Source: Klebsiella pneumoniae
GTDB taxonomy: Bacteria > Verrucomicrobiota > Verrucomicrobiia > Limisphaerales > SXTU01
DNA length: 35,154 bases
Assembly: GCA_943330855.2 (NCBI GenBank)
Contig: CALQJI020000056.1
Span: 1-35,154, forward strand
Reading direction: 5' to 3'
Shown here: one piece after another, positions 23,004 through 31,628 of the stretch
Layout of the letters: each line of letters starts with the position of its first letter
How positions within the stretch are numbered: position 1 is the first letter of the stretch
The notes under the pieces: model-generated
Told to the model about the DNA's origin: nothing
What the model saw: only the letters and a program-made list of their open reading frames with translations
The model's database searches: none
Program-made: the position numbers and the translations under genes

Positions 23004-25349
23004 TCATCGCTTCTGGAACAGCTCCGAGAGCACGAAACGTTCGATGACCAGCTTGAGGCGGTAGTCCTCCGCCTTGCACGCGTGGGCGATGGCCTTGAGC
23101 GCCGCCGCGTCGTCCACGGTCATCGCGCGGCGCAACGCGAACGTGGCGAGTTGCTCGACGAAGGCTTCGCCGAAGCGGTCGAGGTCCTGCACGAGGAGTT
23201 GCTTGAAGGCCCCCGGGCCGTCGTAGGCGCGGCCGTCGGCCAGCGTGCCGCTGGCGTTCACCGGAGGATTCACGCCCTGCCCCGCTTTCATGGCCTCGTC
23301 CGTCCGCCAGCGCCCGAGGGCGTCGAAGTTGTCGAAGGCGAAGCCCAGCGGGTCAATGCGCTGGTGGCACGCGGCACACGTGGCGTGGGTCGTGTGGGCT
23401 TCAAGCTGCTGGCGGATGGTCGCCTTGGGCTTGTTGCTGGGCGTGGGTTCGAGCGGGTCCACGTTCGGGGGCGGCGGGGGGGGGGTCTTGGCGAAGATGG
23501 CTTCCGACACCCACACCCCGCGATGCACGGGCCGGTGCCGCGTGCCGTCGGAGGTGAGCATCAACACGCCCGCGTGCGTGAGCAGGCCGCCGCGATGATC
23601 CTCGGGCCGCAAGGTCACGCGCTGAAACGCCGACACTTTCGGCGGCGGCATCTGGTAATGCATGGCGAGGCGGGCATTCAGCATAGTCCAGTCGGAGGCG
23701 AGGAATTCGCGCAGTGACAGGTTCTGGCCGAAGACCTCGCTGAAGTAAGCGACCGACTCCTGCACCATGCTTTGCTCGAGCCACTTGTCGTAGTCGGGAT
23801 ACAGCTCGGCGTCGGGCGGGAAGACGCCAACCTTGTGAAGTTGTAGCCACTGCTTGGGGAAGGCGGCGGTGAAGCGCTTGATTTTCGCGTCCGCAAACAT
23901 GCGCGCGACCTGCGCCCGCAGCGCCGCCGGCTCGCGCAACTTGCCGGTCTGCGCGGCGGCGGAGAGCTCCTCATCCGGCAGCGAGCCCCAGAGGAAATAC
24001 GACAGGCGTGAGGCCAGTTCCCAGTCGTTCACTTGGTCGCGGCGATGCGCGGCGGAGCCTTCTTCGAGGTAATAGAAATTCTTTGCCGTGAGCACACCAA
24101 CCATGCCCGCCAGATAAGCCGAGCGGAACTTCTCGCCGGCAACCAGCTCGCTGGACACGACCTTCATGAAGCGTTCGATGTCCGCATCCGTGGCTGGCCG
24201 ACGCCAGGCGCGCGTGGCGAATCGCTTCAGGCACTCGCGCGCTTCGGCGAGGTCGCCGGCCTTGGCGGGGAACAGGCCGTCGCGCTTCTTCTGGTCGGCC
24301 TCGGTGAGGATGGGACCTTCCCACTCGACCCAATCCACCATGAGCAGCGGGAAGATGGACCGGCCCTCTTCGTCGAGCAGCTTGTAGGATTTCGGCAGGA
24401 CATTTTTAAGGTCGCTCAGGCTGGCGAACGGGGTGGCGCTGATGTTCGGAGTCTGGCCGTCGGAGAGCATGCCGGGCGTTTCGTTCAGCAGGTCGAGACT
24501 GCCCTCGGGGAGGAACACTTCGATTTCGACCACCGTGGGCTTGTCTTCGGCAGCCTGCACGTCCTGGCCGATGATGGAGCGCTTCAAACCGTGATGCCAC
24601 ACGGCCAGGTGCGGCAGCCGCCCTTTGAACGACGGCACGGCACTGAGCTGGACGCGGATTCGATACAGACCGGGCGCACCGGCGCGGATGCCGCCGCGGC
24701 GATGCCCGGGGGCGAGCAGCCAGCGAGTGCCGGGCGCGGCTTCGCTCCGGCCTTTGCTCGCCTTCGCCGACGACTCGGGGAACGCGCGCTCCAGCACGGT
24801 CTCGGCGGCCTTGAAATAGCGGTCCACATGCGACGGCGACAGCGACAGCATCGAGCCGATGCGCTCGAAGCCGTGCCAGCGCGGGTCTTCGTTGAACGCG
24901 CCGGGCGCATCGACATCGAAGTAAACGCCGAGCAGGTCATAGACGGTGTGCCCGTATTCCTCGCGGCTGAGGCGGTAATGAGCCACGGGCCCGCGCTTGG
25001 CCATGCGCGTCGCCTCGCCTTCCTTGATGCGCGTGGAAATCCAGTCCGCGACCTTGCCGAGTTCGGCGGACTTCGGCTGCGGTTCCTTCTTCGGCGGCAT
25101 CTCGCCGGAGTTGATGCGGAAGAGCACCTCCGCCCAGCGCTGCGCCTCGGCGAGGTCCGTGAAATTCATGGGCAGCGTGTCCACGCGGAACTCACCCTTC
25201 TGCTGCTTCGCGCCGTGGCAGCGGACGCAGTGGTCGGCGAAGAACGCCTTGGTGGGGGCCTCGGCGGCGGCACCACTCGTTGCCCAGCCTACGACCAAAC
25301 CAGCAACCAACATCAGCGTCCAGCGGACGCCGCAGTTTTTCCGCCTCAC
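23004..25349 (-). CDS. DUF1592-type cytochrome-like exported protein (GTG start)
   Basis: A 781-residue protein. The signal peptide follows a basic start (MRRKNCGVRWTLMLVAGLVVGWATSGAAAEA). PSCyt1 has CVRCH at 41-45 and MPPKKEPQPK. DUF1587 appears as YRLSREEYGHTVYDLLGVYF. DUF1595 lies around FATRAWRRPATDADIERFMK, DUF1592 around ASRLSYFLWGSLPDEE, DUF1588 has HRGGLLTHAGVLMLTSDGTR and CAACH at 658-662 with DPLGFAFDNFDALGRWR, and DUF1585 ends the protein. The start is GTG at 25349, overlapping the upstream DUF1552 stop as GTGA (25346-25349). An ATG at 25313 would give a shorter but still plausible signal peptide. A run of nine C/G bases (23475-23483) encodes the Pro-rich linker before DUF1588. Confidence 0.92.
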   Translation of the reverse strand: MRRKNCGVRWTLMLVAGLVVGWATSGAAAEAPTKAFFADHCVRCHGAKQQKGEFRVDTLPMNFTDLAEAQRWAEVLFRINSGEMPPKKEPQPKSAELGKVADWISTRIKEGEATRMAKRGPVAHYRLSREEYGHTVYDLLGVYFDVDAPGAFNEDPRWHGFERIGSMLSLSPSHVDRYFKAAETVLERAFPESSAKASKGRSEAAPGTRWLLAPGHRRGGIRAGAPGLYRIRVQLSAVPSFKGRLPHLAVWHHGLKRSIIGQDVQAAEDKPTVVEIEVFLPEGSLDLLNETPGMLSDGQTPNISATPFASLSDLKNVLPKSYKLLDEEGRSIFPLLMVDWVEWEGPILTEADQKKRDGLFPAKAGDLAEARECLKRFATRAWRRPATDADIERFMKVVSSELVAGEKFRSAYLAGMVGVLTAKNFYYLEEGSAAHRRDQVNDWELASRLSYFLWGSLPDEELSAAAQTGKLREPAALRAQVARMFADAKIKRFTAAFPKQWLQLHKVGVFPPDAELYPDYDKWLEQSMVQESVAYFSEVFGQNLSLREFLASDWTMLNARLAMHYQMPPPKVSAFQRVTLRPEDHRGGLLTHAGVLMLTSDGTRHRPVHRGVWVSEAIFAKTPPPPPPNVDPLEPTPSNKPKATIRQQLEAHTTHATCAACHQRIDPLGFAFDNFDALGRWRTDEAMKAGQGVNPPVNASGTLADGRAYDGPGAFKQLLVQDLDRFGEAFVEQLATFALRRAMTVDDAAALKAIAHACKAEDYRLKLVIERFVLSELFQKR

Positions 25350-26689
25350 GCCGTCACCTCCGAAACGACACCCAAGCTGTCGGCAAACTTCTCCGCCTTC
25401 ACGTCCATCTTCTGCGCCATGGTCAGCAGCAGGTTGCTCAAGCGCGCCTTCTCGTTCACTGGCTTGAAGTGGATGCCGGGGTGCTTGTCGTAACCTTGGA
25501 ACTCCGGCACGCGATTGAAGTCCACATGCCGACCATGCTTGAGCCCCAGCTTCGTGCCGCCGGCGAGGATGAGGGGCAGGCTGGCGTTGCCGTGGCTGTG
25601 CCCGTAAGCCATGCCGCTGCCGTAGAGCGCCATCGTCGTGTTGATGAGCGGGCCGTCCGCGTCCTGCACCTCCTTGAGGCGGCCGATGAAATAGCTGAAC
25701 TGCGCGATGTTGAACGCATCGCTCTCCAGGAGCTGCCGCATCAGGTCCGGGTTGCCGTTGTGATGCGAGAGCGAGTGGCGGTCCTGCTTGATGCCAATCT
25801 CCGGCACCGCCGGCCCTTGGCCTTCCAACCCGGTGGCGAAGGTCGCCACGCGCGTCATGTCCGTCTGGAACGCCAGCACGATGATGTCATACATCGTGCG
25901 GAGATAATCCCCGAGCATCTGGAGCGAGATGTCGCGGTTGAGCTTCGAGTGGATGGACGGCTCGATGGTGGGGCGTGGGGTGTCGAGCCACTTGTCCGAA
26001 CGCCCGGTGCGGATTTCGACCTCGCGCACGGCGGTGAGGTATTGCTCCAGCCGCCCCTTGTCTTCGCTGCCGAGCTGGCCGCTCAAGCTCTTCGCCTCTT
26101 CCAACACCGCGTCAATGATGCTCCCGCGCCGCTGAAAACCCCGCCGTTGCTTGGCGATGCCGCCCTTCGGGTCCTCGAACAATTCGCGGAACGCAAGCCC
26201 GGGGCTGAACTGCGCCGGCAACTGGATGCCATCGGGATTCACCGCCAGGGAACCGCCCTGATTGCTCAACTCCAGCGAGGAATAGCGCGTGAGCGGCGCG
26301 GTCACCTGCGCCATGAGTTGGTCCACGGAAATGGTGTTGCGCACCGACTGCCCAATCTTCCCGCCAGTGAGCCAGATGCTCTGGCAATTATGGTGGTGCC
26401 CCATACCGTTGGGATGATGCAGCCCGCTGAACGGCGTGATGACGTCGCGGTGCTTCTCCAGCGACGCGAGCGGCTTGGACAACTGGTAGTCGGGGCCGGC
26501 TTCCTTGATCTGATAGTCGGTCGTGTTGACGCCGTTGGGCAGGTAGATGAAGACGCTGCGCCGGGCCTTGAGCGCCGTGGCCGCGCGCAGCGGCTGCATG
26601 CAGTCAAGGAATGGCAGGGCTAGCGTGACGCCGAGGCCCTTGAGCGCGTGGCGGCGGGTGAGCAACCAGTTTTGGCGGGGAGTGTTCAT
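25346..26689 (-). CDS. Tat-exported DUF1552 (HXXSHH) protein
   Basis: A 447-residue protein. The twin-arginine signal is LTRRHALKGLGVTLALPFLDCM (10-31). DUF1552 features are YLPNGVNTTDYQ (49-60), FSGLHHPNGMGHHH (87-100), NTISVDQLMAQVT (118-130) and HSLSHH at 305-310, followed by a conserved tail (ALYGSGMAYGHSHGNASLPLILAGG). The many His residues in 91-100 and 305-310 are consistent with a metal site. It forms a coupled pair with the cytochrome-like gene at 23004-25349 (GTGA overlap). A 169-nt gap separates it from the next DUF1552 gene upstream, so a promoter may lie there. Confidence 0.93.
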   Translation of the reverse strand: MNTPRQNWLLTRRHALKGLGVTLALPFLDCMQPLRAATALKARRSVFIYLPNGVNTTDYQIKEAGPDYQLSKPLASLEKHRDVITPFSGLHHPNGMGHHHNCQSIWLTGGKIGQSVRNTISVDQLMAQVTAPLTRYSSLELSNQGGSLAVNPDGIQLPAQFSPGLAFRELFEDPKGGIAKQRRGFQRRGSIIDAVLEEAKSLSGQLGSEDKGRLEQYLTAVREVEIRTGRSDKWLDTPRPTIEPSIHSKLNRDISLQMLGDYLRTMYDIIVLAFQTDMTRVATFATGLEGQGPAVPEIGIKQDRHSLSHHNGNPDLMRQLLESDAFNIAQFSYFIGRLKEVQDADGPLINTTMALYGSGMAYGHSHGNASLPLILAGGTKLGLKHGRHVDFNRVPEFQGYDKHPGIHFKPVNEKARLSNLLLTMAQKMDVKAEKFADSLGVVSEVTA

Positions 26690-26858
26690 GGGCGGCGCAG
26701 GGTGGGGGGAAACGCCGAGGCGCGAGGTTCACGGAGGTTCTGGGACGGTGGCGTTGTCATGAGAAGGCAGATGCTCGGCAAATATTTTCTGTTCACTTCA
26801 CTCGCTGGCTCCGGCGCGCCGCTGCGTTGGCCCGGCCAACGAAGTCCGCTCTACGGCC
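26690..26858. other. Intergenic gap, possible operon promoter and hairpin
   Basis: A 169-nt gap between two DUF1552 genes on the minus strand. A perfect stem cgttggc/gccaacg with loop ccg lies at 26825-26841, 18 nt past the stop of the upstream gene, and could terminate it; no T-tract follows. The only AT-rich stretch (aaatattttct, 26779-26789) is a possible promoter region for the gene starting at 26689, but I cannot assign -35 and -10 boxes. Confidence 0.35.
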
Positions 26859-28118
26859 TCACGCCAGCTCCAGCCCGCGCAGCGTGCCCTTGCCGGTGCT
26901 GAACTGGTCGGTCTCGATGCCGAGGCGTTGGAGCATGGAGACGTAGAGGTTTGTGAGCGGGTAGTTGTTCTCCTTGTTGAAGGCGAGGTGCTGGCCGTGC
27001 TTGAAGCCCCCGCCCGCGAGCAGCACGGGGAGGTTCACGTTCGAGTGCGAGTTCGCGCTGCCCATCGGCGTGCCGTAGAGAACCATCGTGCGGTCGAGCA
27101 AGTTCTGGTTCTCCTCCTTCGTCCCGGCGAGGGCGGTGAGGAAGCCGTTCAAGGCATCGAACTGCTTCTCCTCGTGCCCGCGCAATTCGGCGAGCGCCTC
27201 GGGGCGGTTGCCGTGGTGCGTGATGTTGTGGATGACGGTGGTGTCGATGAAGAGCGAGATGAGGCGGGTGGAATCGGTCTCGAGGGCGAGCTTCATCACC
27301 TCGAACATCAGGCGCGTCTTGGCGACGAACTCCTTGCCGTCATCAATGTCCTCGGGGGCCTTGGCGGTGACGACTGGCTTGGGTTTGTATTCCCATTCCT
27401 CGGAGCTGTGCAGGCGCTGCTCGAGGTCGCGGACGGAGGTGTAGTATTGATCCATGCGCGCCTGGTCGGCCTTCGAGAGCGAACGGTTGAGGCGCTTGGA
27501 TTGGTCGCCGACGAAGTCCAGCAAGCTGCGGCCCTGCTTGATGGCCTCGACGTTGGCGGCGACTTCCTTGGGGTTGCCTTGGATGAAGAGTTTTTGGAAC
27601 AGCTTCTTCGGGCTTTTCTCCGACGGGATGGGCGCGCCGCTGCGGGTGTAGCTGAGGGTGGAACCTTCGTTACTCATCGCGAGCACGAGCGAGGGATAGC
27701 GCGTGTGGTTGCCGACCCGCTCGGCGGCGAACTGATCGAGGGAAATCCAGTTGCGGAAGCCGCCACGCTCCGGGTGCGGCGTGCCGGTGAGGAAGCATTT
27801 CTCCGCCGCGTGCGCGCCGGTGACGCCGGGATGGCTCGTGCCGGAGAGGACGGTCATCTGCTGCTTGTGCGCGGCGAGCCGCTCGAGATACGGGCTGGGC
27901 GCGTAATCCTTGCCGGGTTTCTCCGGGAAGAAGAACTGCGGGAGGATGCCCATGTTCGTCTCGATGCACACCATCCGGCGCGGCGGGGCCTTGCTGGCCT
28001 CGGCTCCGAACGCGGGGCGCATGGCGTCGAGGAAGGGCAACGTGAGCGCGACGCCCGTGCCGCGCAGGAAGGTGCGGCGGGACAAGGCAGGGCGGGTGAG
28101 GGTGTAGGGAGAGTTCAT
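26859..28118 (-). CDS. Tat-exported DUF1552 protein (HXXTHH variant)
   Basis: A 419-residue protein. The twin-arginine signal is SRRTFLRGTGVALTLPFLDAM (13-33). DUF1552 landmarks are VCIETNMGILPQFFFPEKPG (50-69), LSGTSHPGVTGAHAAEKCFL (91-110), WISLDQFAAERVG (124-136) and the motif HNITHH at 297-302, with Thr for the usual Ser. The C-terminus (GGGFKHGQHLAFNKENNYPLT ... LGIETDQFSTG) is closely similar to that of the protein at 11042-12313, which suggests duplication. No cytochrome-like gene follows directly; the next gene down is another DUF1552. It is the first gene of the array in the direction of transcription. Confidence 0.93.
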   Translation of the reverse strand: MNSPYTLTRPALSRRTFLRGTGVALTLPFLDAMRPAFGAEASKAPPRRMVCIETNMGILPQFFFPEKPGKDYAPSPYLERLAAHKQQMTVLSGTSHPGVTGAHAAEKCFLTGTPHPERGGFRNWISLDQFAAERVGNHTRYPSLVLAMSNEGSTLSYTRSGAPIPSEKSPKKLFQKLFIQGNPKEVAANVEAIKQGRSLLDFVGDQSKRLNRSLSKADQARMDQYYTSVRDLEQRLHSSEEWEYKPKPVVTAKAPEDIDDGKEFVAKTRLMFEVMKLALETDSTRLISLFIDTTVIHNITHHGNRPEALAELRGHEEKQFDALNGFLTALAGTKEENQNLLDRTMVLYGTPMGSANSHSNVNLPVLLAGGGFKHGQHLAFNKENNYPLTNLYVSMLQRLGIETDQFSTGKGTLRGLELA

Positions 28119-28196
28119 CGGGCGGTCAGTTCGTTATCTTGCGGACGCAAAGCAGACGCGTCGCTCGAAACAGTGTTCATCCGCAGACCTGACGAG
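28119..28196. other. Short intergenic region with palindrome
   Basis: Seventy-eight nt between psd and the first DUF1552 gene, both on the minus strand. A palindrome cctgac-ga-gtcagg (28188-28201) overlaps the psd stop codon and may serve as its terminator. I see no clear promoter for the DUF1552 gene beyond a gataac-like element near 28130. Confidence 0.3.
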
Positions 28197-29078
28197 TCAG
28201 GAGCCCGCGGCTCCCTGCCGGACCAGCAGGCTGCGGCCCATGCGGATTTCCTGCCCGTCTTGGATGCCCTCGGCCAGCGCGAAGCCTTGGGGCGCGAAGA
28301 CGAGGATGGTGGAGCCGTGCTGGAACCAACCCATCTCTTGGCCTTTGCGGAAGAAGGCGGCGCAGGGGATTTCGTTGGGGCCGGGGTAGCGGGGATGAAA
28401 CAGCGCGCCCAAACAGGGGATGCGGATGCTGGCGACGAGGACGGCGGCCACCGCGACGAGGGTGATGGTGGGGCCGCCGGGCTGAAGCTCGCAGCGGAAG
28501 GCGGCGCGTTCGTTTTTGCAGAAGAGTTTCTCCACGCGTTTGAGGGCGATGGGGTTCACGTTCCAAGTGTCGCCGGAGATGTAGGTGATGTGACGGAGGC
28601 GGCAGTCGTAGGGCGCGTGGAAGCGGTGATACATGCTGGAGCGCAAGCGGAGGGTGACGTAGCTGCCGCCTTCGTATTTTGCCGCTTCGTCACCGTTTCC
28701 GAACAGTTCCGTCACCGAGTAGGGGAACCCTTTGGCCTGAAAGACGCGCTGCCCTTGCACGACTCCGCATTGACCCACAATCGCATCGCAGGGACTGGTG
28801 AGCACGCCGGGGGCCGGGTCCACGGTGCGAGCGCCCGGCTTCAGCTCCCGGGTGAAGCAGTCGTGGACGCTGGTGAAGTAGGTTTTCTTGGCATCGCTCA
28901 GGTCGAGCACGGTGAAGAGTTTCCACGCCCAGAGCGAAACGTCGCGGACGAGGGGTTGCTCGATTTTGCTGAACCAGCCCATGAAGCGGGTCACGAGCAG
29001 GCGCGGGATGCGGTTGGTGAGGAGGAAGTTAAGGTCCTCTTGCTGGAAGATGCGGTCGCGGAAACTTTTGGTGCTCAC
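28197..29078 (-). CDS. psd: Phosphatidylserine decarboxylase proenzyme
   Basis: Converts phosphatidylserine to phosphatidylethanolamine at the cytoplasmic membrane. The 293-residue length is normal for bacterial Psd. Visible signatures are FFTRELKPGAR-like sequence (CFTRELKPGAR, 74-84), SPCDAIVGQ (95-103, catalytic-region Asp98), RSSMYHRFHAPYDC (146-159, His151/His154), and near the C-terminus WFQHGSTILVFAP (251-263). The GST at 255-257 is the self-cleavage site whose Ser256 becomes the pyruvoyl group of the alpha chain; the usual LGST reads HGST. It is divergent from the aminotransferase gene with 59 nt between starts, so the two may share a control region. No pssA is in the window. Confidence 0.95.
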   Translation of the reverse strand: MSTKSFRDRIFQQEDLNFLLTNRIPRLLVTRFMGWFSKIEQPLVRDVSLWAWKLFTVLDLSDAKKTYFTSVHDCFTRELKPGARTVDPAPGVLTSPCDAIVGQCGVVQGQRVFQAKGFPYSVTELFGNGDEAAKYEGGSYVTLRLRSSMYHRFHAPYDCRLRHITYISGDTWNVNPIALKRVEKLFCKNERAAFRCELQPGGPTITLVAVAAVLVASIRIPCLGALFHPRYPGPNEIPCAAFFRKGQEMGWFQHGSTILVFAPQGFALAEGIQDGQEIRMGRSLLVRQGAAGS

Positions 29079-29137
29079 GGATGCGGTTGGGATGGGGTGG
29101 GGAACGGCAGGGCGGATTTCAGAATCAGGAACTGAGA

Positions 29138-30796
29138 ATGATTACCAACGACATGGCGATGGTGGGCGCGGCGGTGGGCGCGGCGGCGCTCTTGTTGCCG
29201 CGCGTGAAGCGGCGGCTGGAGTTGTCGCGGGCGAAGCACCGCTCGCTGACGGGCCATTCCAAGATGGCCAAGCGCTTCGCGGCGTTGATTCCCGGTTACG
29301 CCTACGGGGCGGAGGAGTTCTTCAACGCGGACGGCGCGCCCGCCGAGGTGGTGACGCGGCGGAAGCTGGGTTTTGAGCGGCTCGCGACCTTGCTGCGCGA
29401 GCGGAGTCCCAAGTCCATCGCGCTCACGGCGCAGGCGCGCGCGGGGATTTCTGACCTGCAATTCACCGGCGCTTACCGTGTGCCGTTTCAGTTCAGTCCC
29501 TACTGCCGCGAGCACTTGAAGGTGGGTTCTTTCGTCGAGTCGGCGAGCGGGGTGATGGTGCAGGACTTGGACGGGAATCACTTCTACGACCTGACCGGGT
29601 CGTATGGCGTGAATGTGTTCGGCGTGGATTTCTACAAGGCGTGCATCCGCGAGGGCGCGGCCCGGGCGGAGGCGCTGGGGCCGGTGCTGGGCTCGTATCA
29701 CCGGTGCGTGGCGGAGAACGTGGAGCGGTTGCGCGGCATCTCGGGACTGGACGAGGTCTCCTTCCACATGTCTGGCACGGAGGCGGTGATGCAGGCGGTG
29801 CGGTTGGCCCGGTATCACACGAAGCGCACGCATCTGGTGCGGTTCTGCGGGGCGTATCACGGTTGGTGGGAGGATGTGCAGCCGGGTCCGGGCAATCCGA
29901 TTTCTCCCCGCCACACCTACACGCTCCAAGACATGGACCCGGCGGCGTTGCACGTCCTCCGCACGCGCAAGGACATCGCCTGCGTGCTGATTAACCCGCT
30001 GCAAGGGCTGCATCCCAACGCGCCCGCGCCGGGCGACTCGACGCTGGTGGACAGCGGGCGCAAGGCGAAGTTCGACCGCGCGGCTTACACGGCGTGGTTG
30101 AAGGAGCTGCGCGAGGTCTGCACGGCGCGCGGCATCGTGCTGATTCTCGACGAGGTGTTCGTGGGCTTCCGGCTCGCGCCGCGCGGGGCGCAGGAGTATT
30201 TCGGCATTCAGGCGGACATGGTCACTTACGGGAAAACCATCGCGGGCGGACTGCCGGTGGGCGTGCTGTGCGGGCGGAGGAACCTGATGCGGCGCTTCCG
30301 GGAGGACCGGCCGGCGGACCTGTGCTTCGCGCGCGGCACGTTCAACTCCCATCCGTATGTGATGACCTCGATGCAGGTCTTCCTGGAGCGCGTGGAGTCT
30401 CGCGAGGTAACGAAACTCTACAAGAACCTCGACGCGACCTGGAACGAACGGGCGGAGCGGCTCAACGCGGCCTTGGCCAAAGAGAACCTCCCGGCGCGCG
30501 TGGCGAACTTCTCGACCATCTGGACGGTGACCTACGAGCAGCCGTCCCGTTACAACTGGATGTTTCAGTTCTACCTGCGCGCCCAAGGGTTGGGCTTGAG
30601 CTGGGTGGGCACGGGGCGGTTCATCTTCAGCTTGAACTACACACCGCAGGACTTCGATGAAGTCCTGCGGCGCTTCGTGCTGGCGGCCCGCGCGATGGCG
30701 GACGACGGCTGGTGGTGGCGGAACCCGGCGCAGACGAACAATACGATCCGCCGCGGTCTGCTGCGCGAGATGCTGCGGCATCGCCTCGGCTGGTGA
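29138..30796 (+). CDS. PLP-dependent class-III aminotransferase (GSAM-like)
   Basis: A 552-residue fold-type I PLP enzyme similar to glutamate-1-semialdehyde aminomutases, but with about 110 extra N-terminal residues that start with a possible membrane segment (MAMVGAAVGAAALLLP, 6-21). The PLP fold shows DLDGNHFYDLTGSYGVNVFG (143-162), MSGTEAVMQAVRLAR (211-225), FCGAYHGWWEDVQPGPGNP (236-254), LILDEVFVGFR (335-345) and the Schiff-base lysine in VTYGKTIAGG (Lys366). The ATG at 29138 has aggaa about 6 nt upstream and was preferred to one 19 codons earlier. Divergent from psd and next to a Mpo1-like gene, it may act in envelope lipid metabolism; the substrate is unknown. It is unlikely to be the haem-pathway HemL, given the N-terminal extension. 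Confidence 0.88.
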   Translation: MITNDMAMVGAAVGAAALLLPRVKRRLELSRAKHRSLTGHSKMAKRFAALIPGYAYGAEEFFNADGAPAEVVTRRKLGFERLATLLRERSPKSIALTAQARAGISDLQFTGAYRVPFQFSPYCREHLKVGSFVESASGVMVQDLDGNHFYDLTGSYGVNVFGVDFYKACIREGAARAEALGPVLGSYHRCVAENVERLRGISGLDEVSFHMSGTEAVMQAVRLARYHTKRTHLVRFCGAYHGWWEDVQPGPGNPISPRHTYTLQDMDPAALHVLRTRKDIACVLINPLQGLHPNAPAPGDSTLVDSGRKAKFDRAAYTAWLKELREVCTARGIVLILDEVFVGFRLAPRGAQEYFGIQADMVTYGKTIAGGLPVGVLCGRRNLMRRFREDRPADLCFARGTFNSHPYVMTSMQVFLERVESREVTKLYKNLDATWNERAERLNAALAKENLPARVANFSTIWTVTYEQPSRYNWMFQFYLRAQGLGLSWVGTGRFIFSLNYTPQDFDEVLRRFVLAARAMADDGWWWRNPAQTNNTIRRGLLREMLRHRLGW

Positions 30797-30797
30797 A

Positions 30798-31427
30798 TCA
30801 GGCGGCCTGCGACGGGCGGTGATTTCCCCGCACGTGGTGCATCGGGTCGATCAACTCGCCCTTGAGCAGGAAGAGCGGGGCCTTGTGGTAGAGCTTAATG
30901 TCGTGGAACGGGTCGGTGATGATCTTCGTCATCCACACGAGGCCGGTCTGGACGTTCTGGAGGAAGAACAGGTGGATGGTGCGGAAGAGCAGCCCGCCCG
31001 CGCCGAGCCACAGCCAGAGGATGCCGAGCGAGTGGAAGTAGTTCTCCCAGGTCCCGGTGGCTTCAAACATCCCGAAGAAGCTGCGGTTGAAATACAGCGT
31101 CACGGGGATGAGCGCCCACAGGGACATGAGCACGACTTTGCGCTGGAGGTTGTAGCCCAACTTGATGTCCTCCTTGTGCTCCTGCGTGGCTTGGTTCACC
31201 TCGTCGTAGCCCAGCGGCTCGAAGAAAAAGTGTCCAGCCTGGCGACTGGGCATGGAGATGAACCACGCGATGAGTGCCGACCACGCCGGCTCGATGAACA
31301 GGAACACGTAGGCGACGACGAAGCTGATCGCGCTGATGAAGTGCAGCGCTTGATTGATCCGGCTGTGGTGATAATAGCGGTGGTCATCCATCCGCTGGGT
31401 GTGGAGGCACTGTAAAAACTTGGTCAT
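30798..31427 (-). CDS. Mpo1/DUF962-like polytopic membrane protein
   Basis: A 209-residue protein with about four hydrophobic segments (27-47, 48-60, 98-114 and 128-153). The His-bearing motifs YYHHSRINQALHF (18-30) and RQAGHFFFEP (62-71) resemble those of the Mpo1/YGL010w (DUF962) family, whose yeast member is an Fe(II)-dependent dioxygenase of 2-hydroxy fatty acids. A third His-rich segment (DPFHDIKLYHKAPLFLLKGELIDPMHH) sits at the C-terminus. It ends one base from the stop of the aminotransferase on the opposite strand, so the transcripts must run into each other. Fatty-acid alpha-oxidation or remodelling would fit the nearby psd, but family membership is judged by motif pattern only. Confidence 0.6.
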   Translation of the reverse strand: MTKFLQCLHTQRMDDHRYYHHSRINQALHFISAISFVVAYVFLFIEPAWSALIAWFISMPSRQAGHFFFEPLGYDEVNQATQEHKEDIKLGYNLQRKVVLMSLWALIPVTLYFNRSFFGMFEATGTWENYFHSLGILWLWLGAGGLLFRTIHLFFLQNVQTGLVWMTKIITDPFHDIKLYHKAPLFLLKGELIDPMHHVRGNHRPSQAA

Positions 31428-31628
31428 AGGTTTTAGTTGGTTGCCGACTTGGACCAGCCACGCTTGGTGGCGGCGCTTGAACTAAACCCAACCTGTGGGA
31501 CTCGTGTTACAGGAGCGCGACCAAACGAAAACCTTCAGGCAACAATCCCGGCGAACGCGCGCGTCGTTTGCCAATTGTTTTCAACGCGTCTTCAATCCGT
31601 AACTTGCCCGCCCCAGTGTGTTTATAAC
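31428..31628. other. Divergent intergenic region
   Basis: A 201-nt gap between the divergent Mpo1-like (-) and GT4 (+) genes, so promoters for both must lie here. It is more AT-rich than its surroundings (for example ttgccaattgttttcaa, 31569-31585, and tttataac just before the GT4 ATG). The spacing between these does not make a convincing sigma-70 promoter, and I see no operator-like palindrome. Confidence 0.4.

Noticed and set aside
29075..30781. A 568-codon minus-strand frame opposite the aminotransferase
   Set aside because: His/Arg/Pro-rich antisense frame. The plus-strand gene has all PLP-enzyme motifs including the catalytic lysine.
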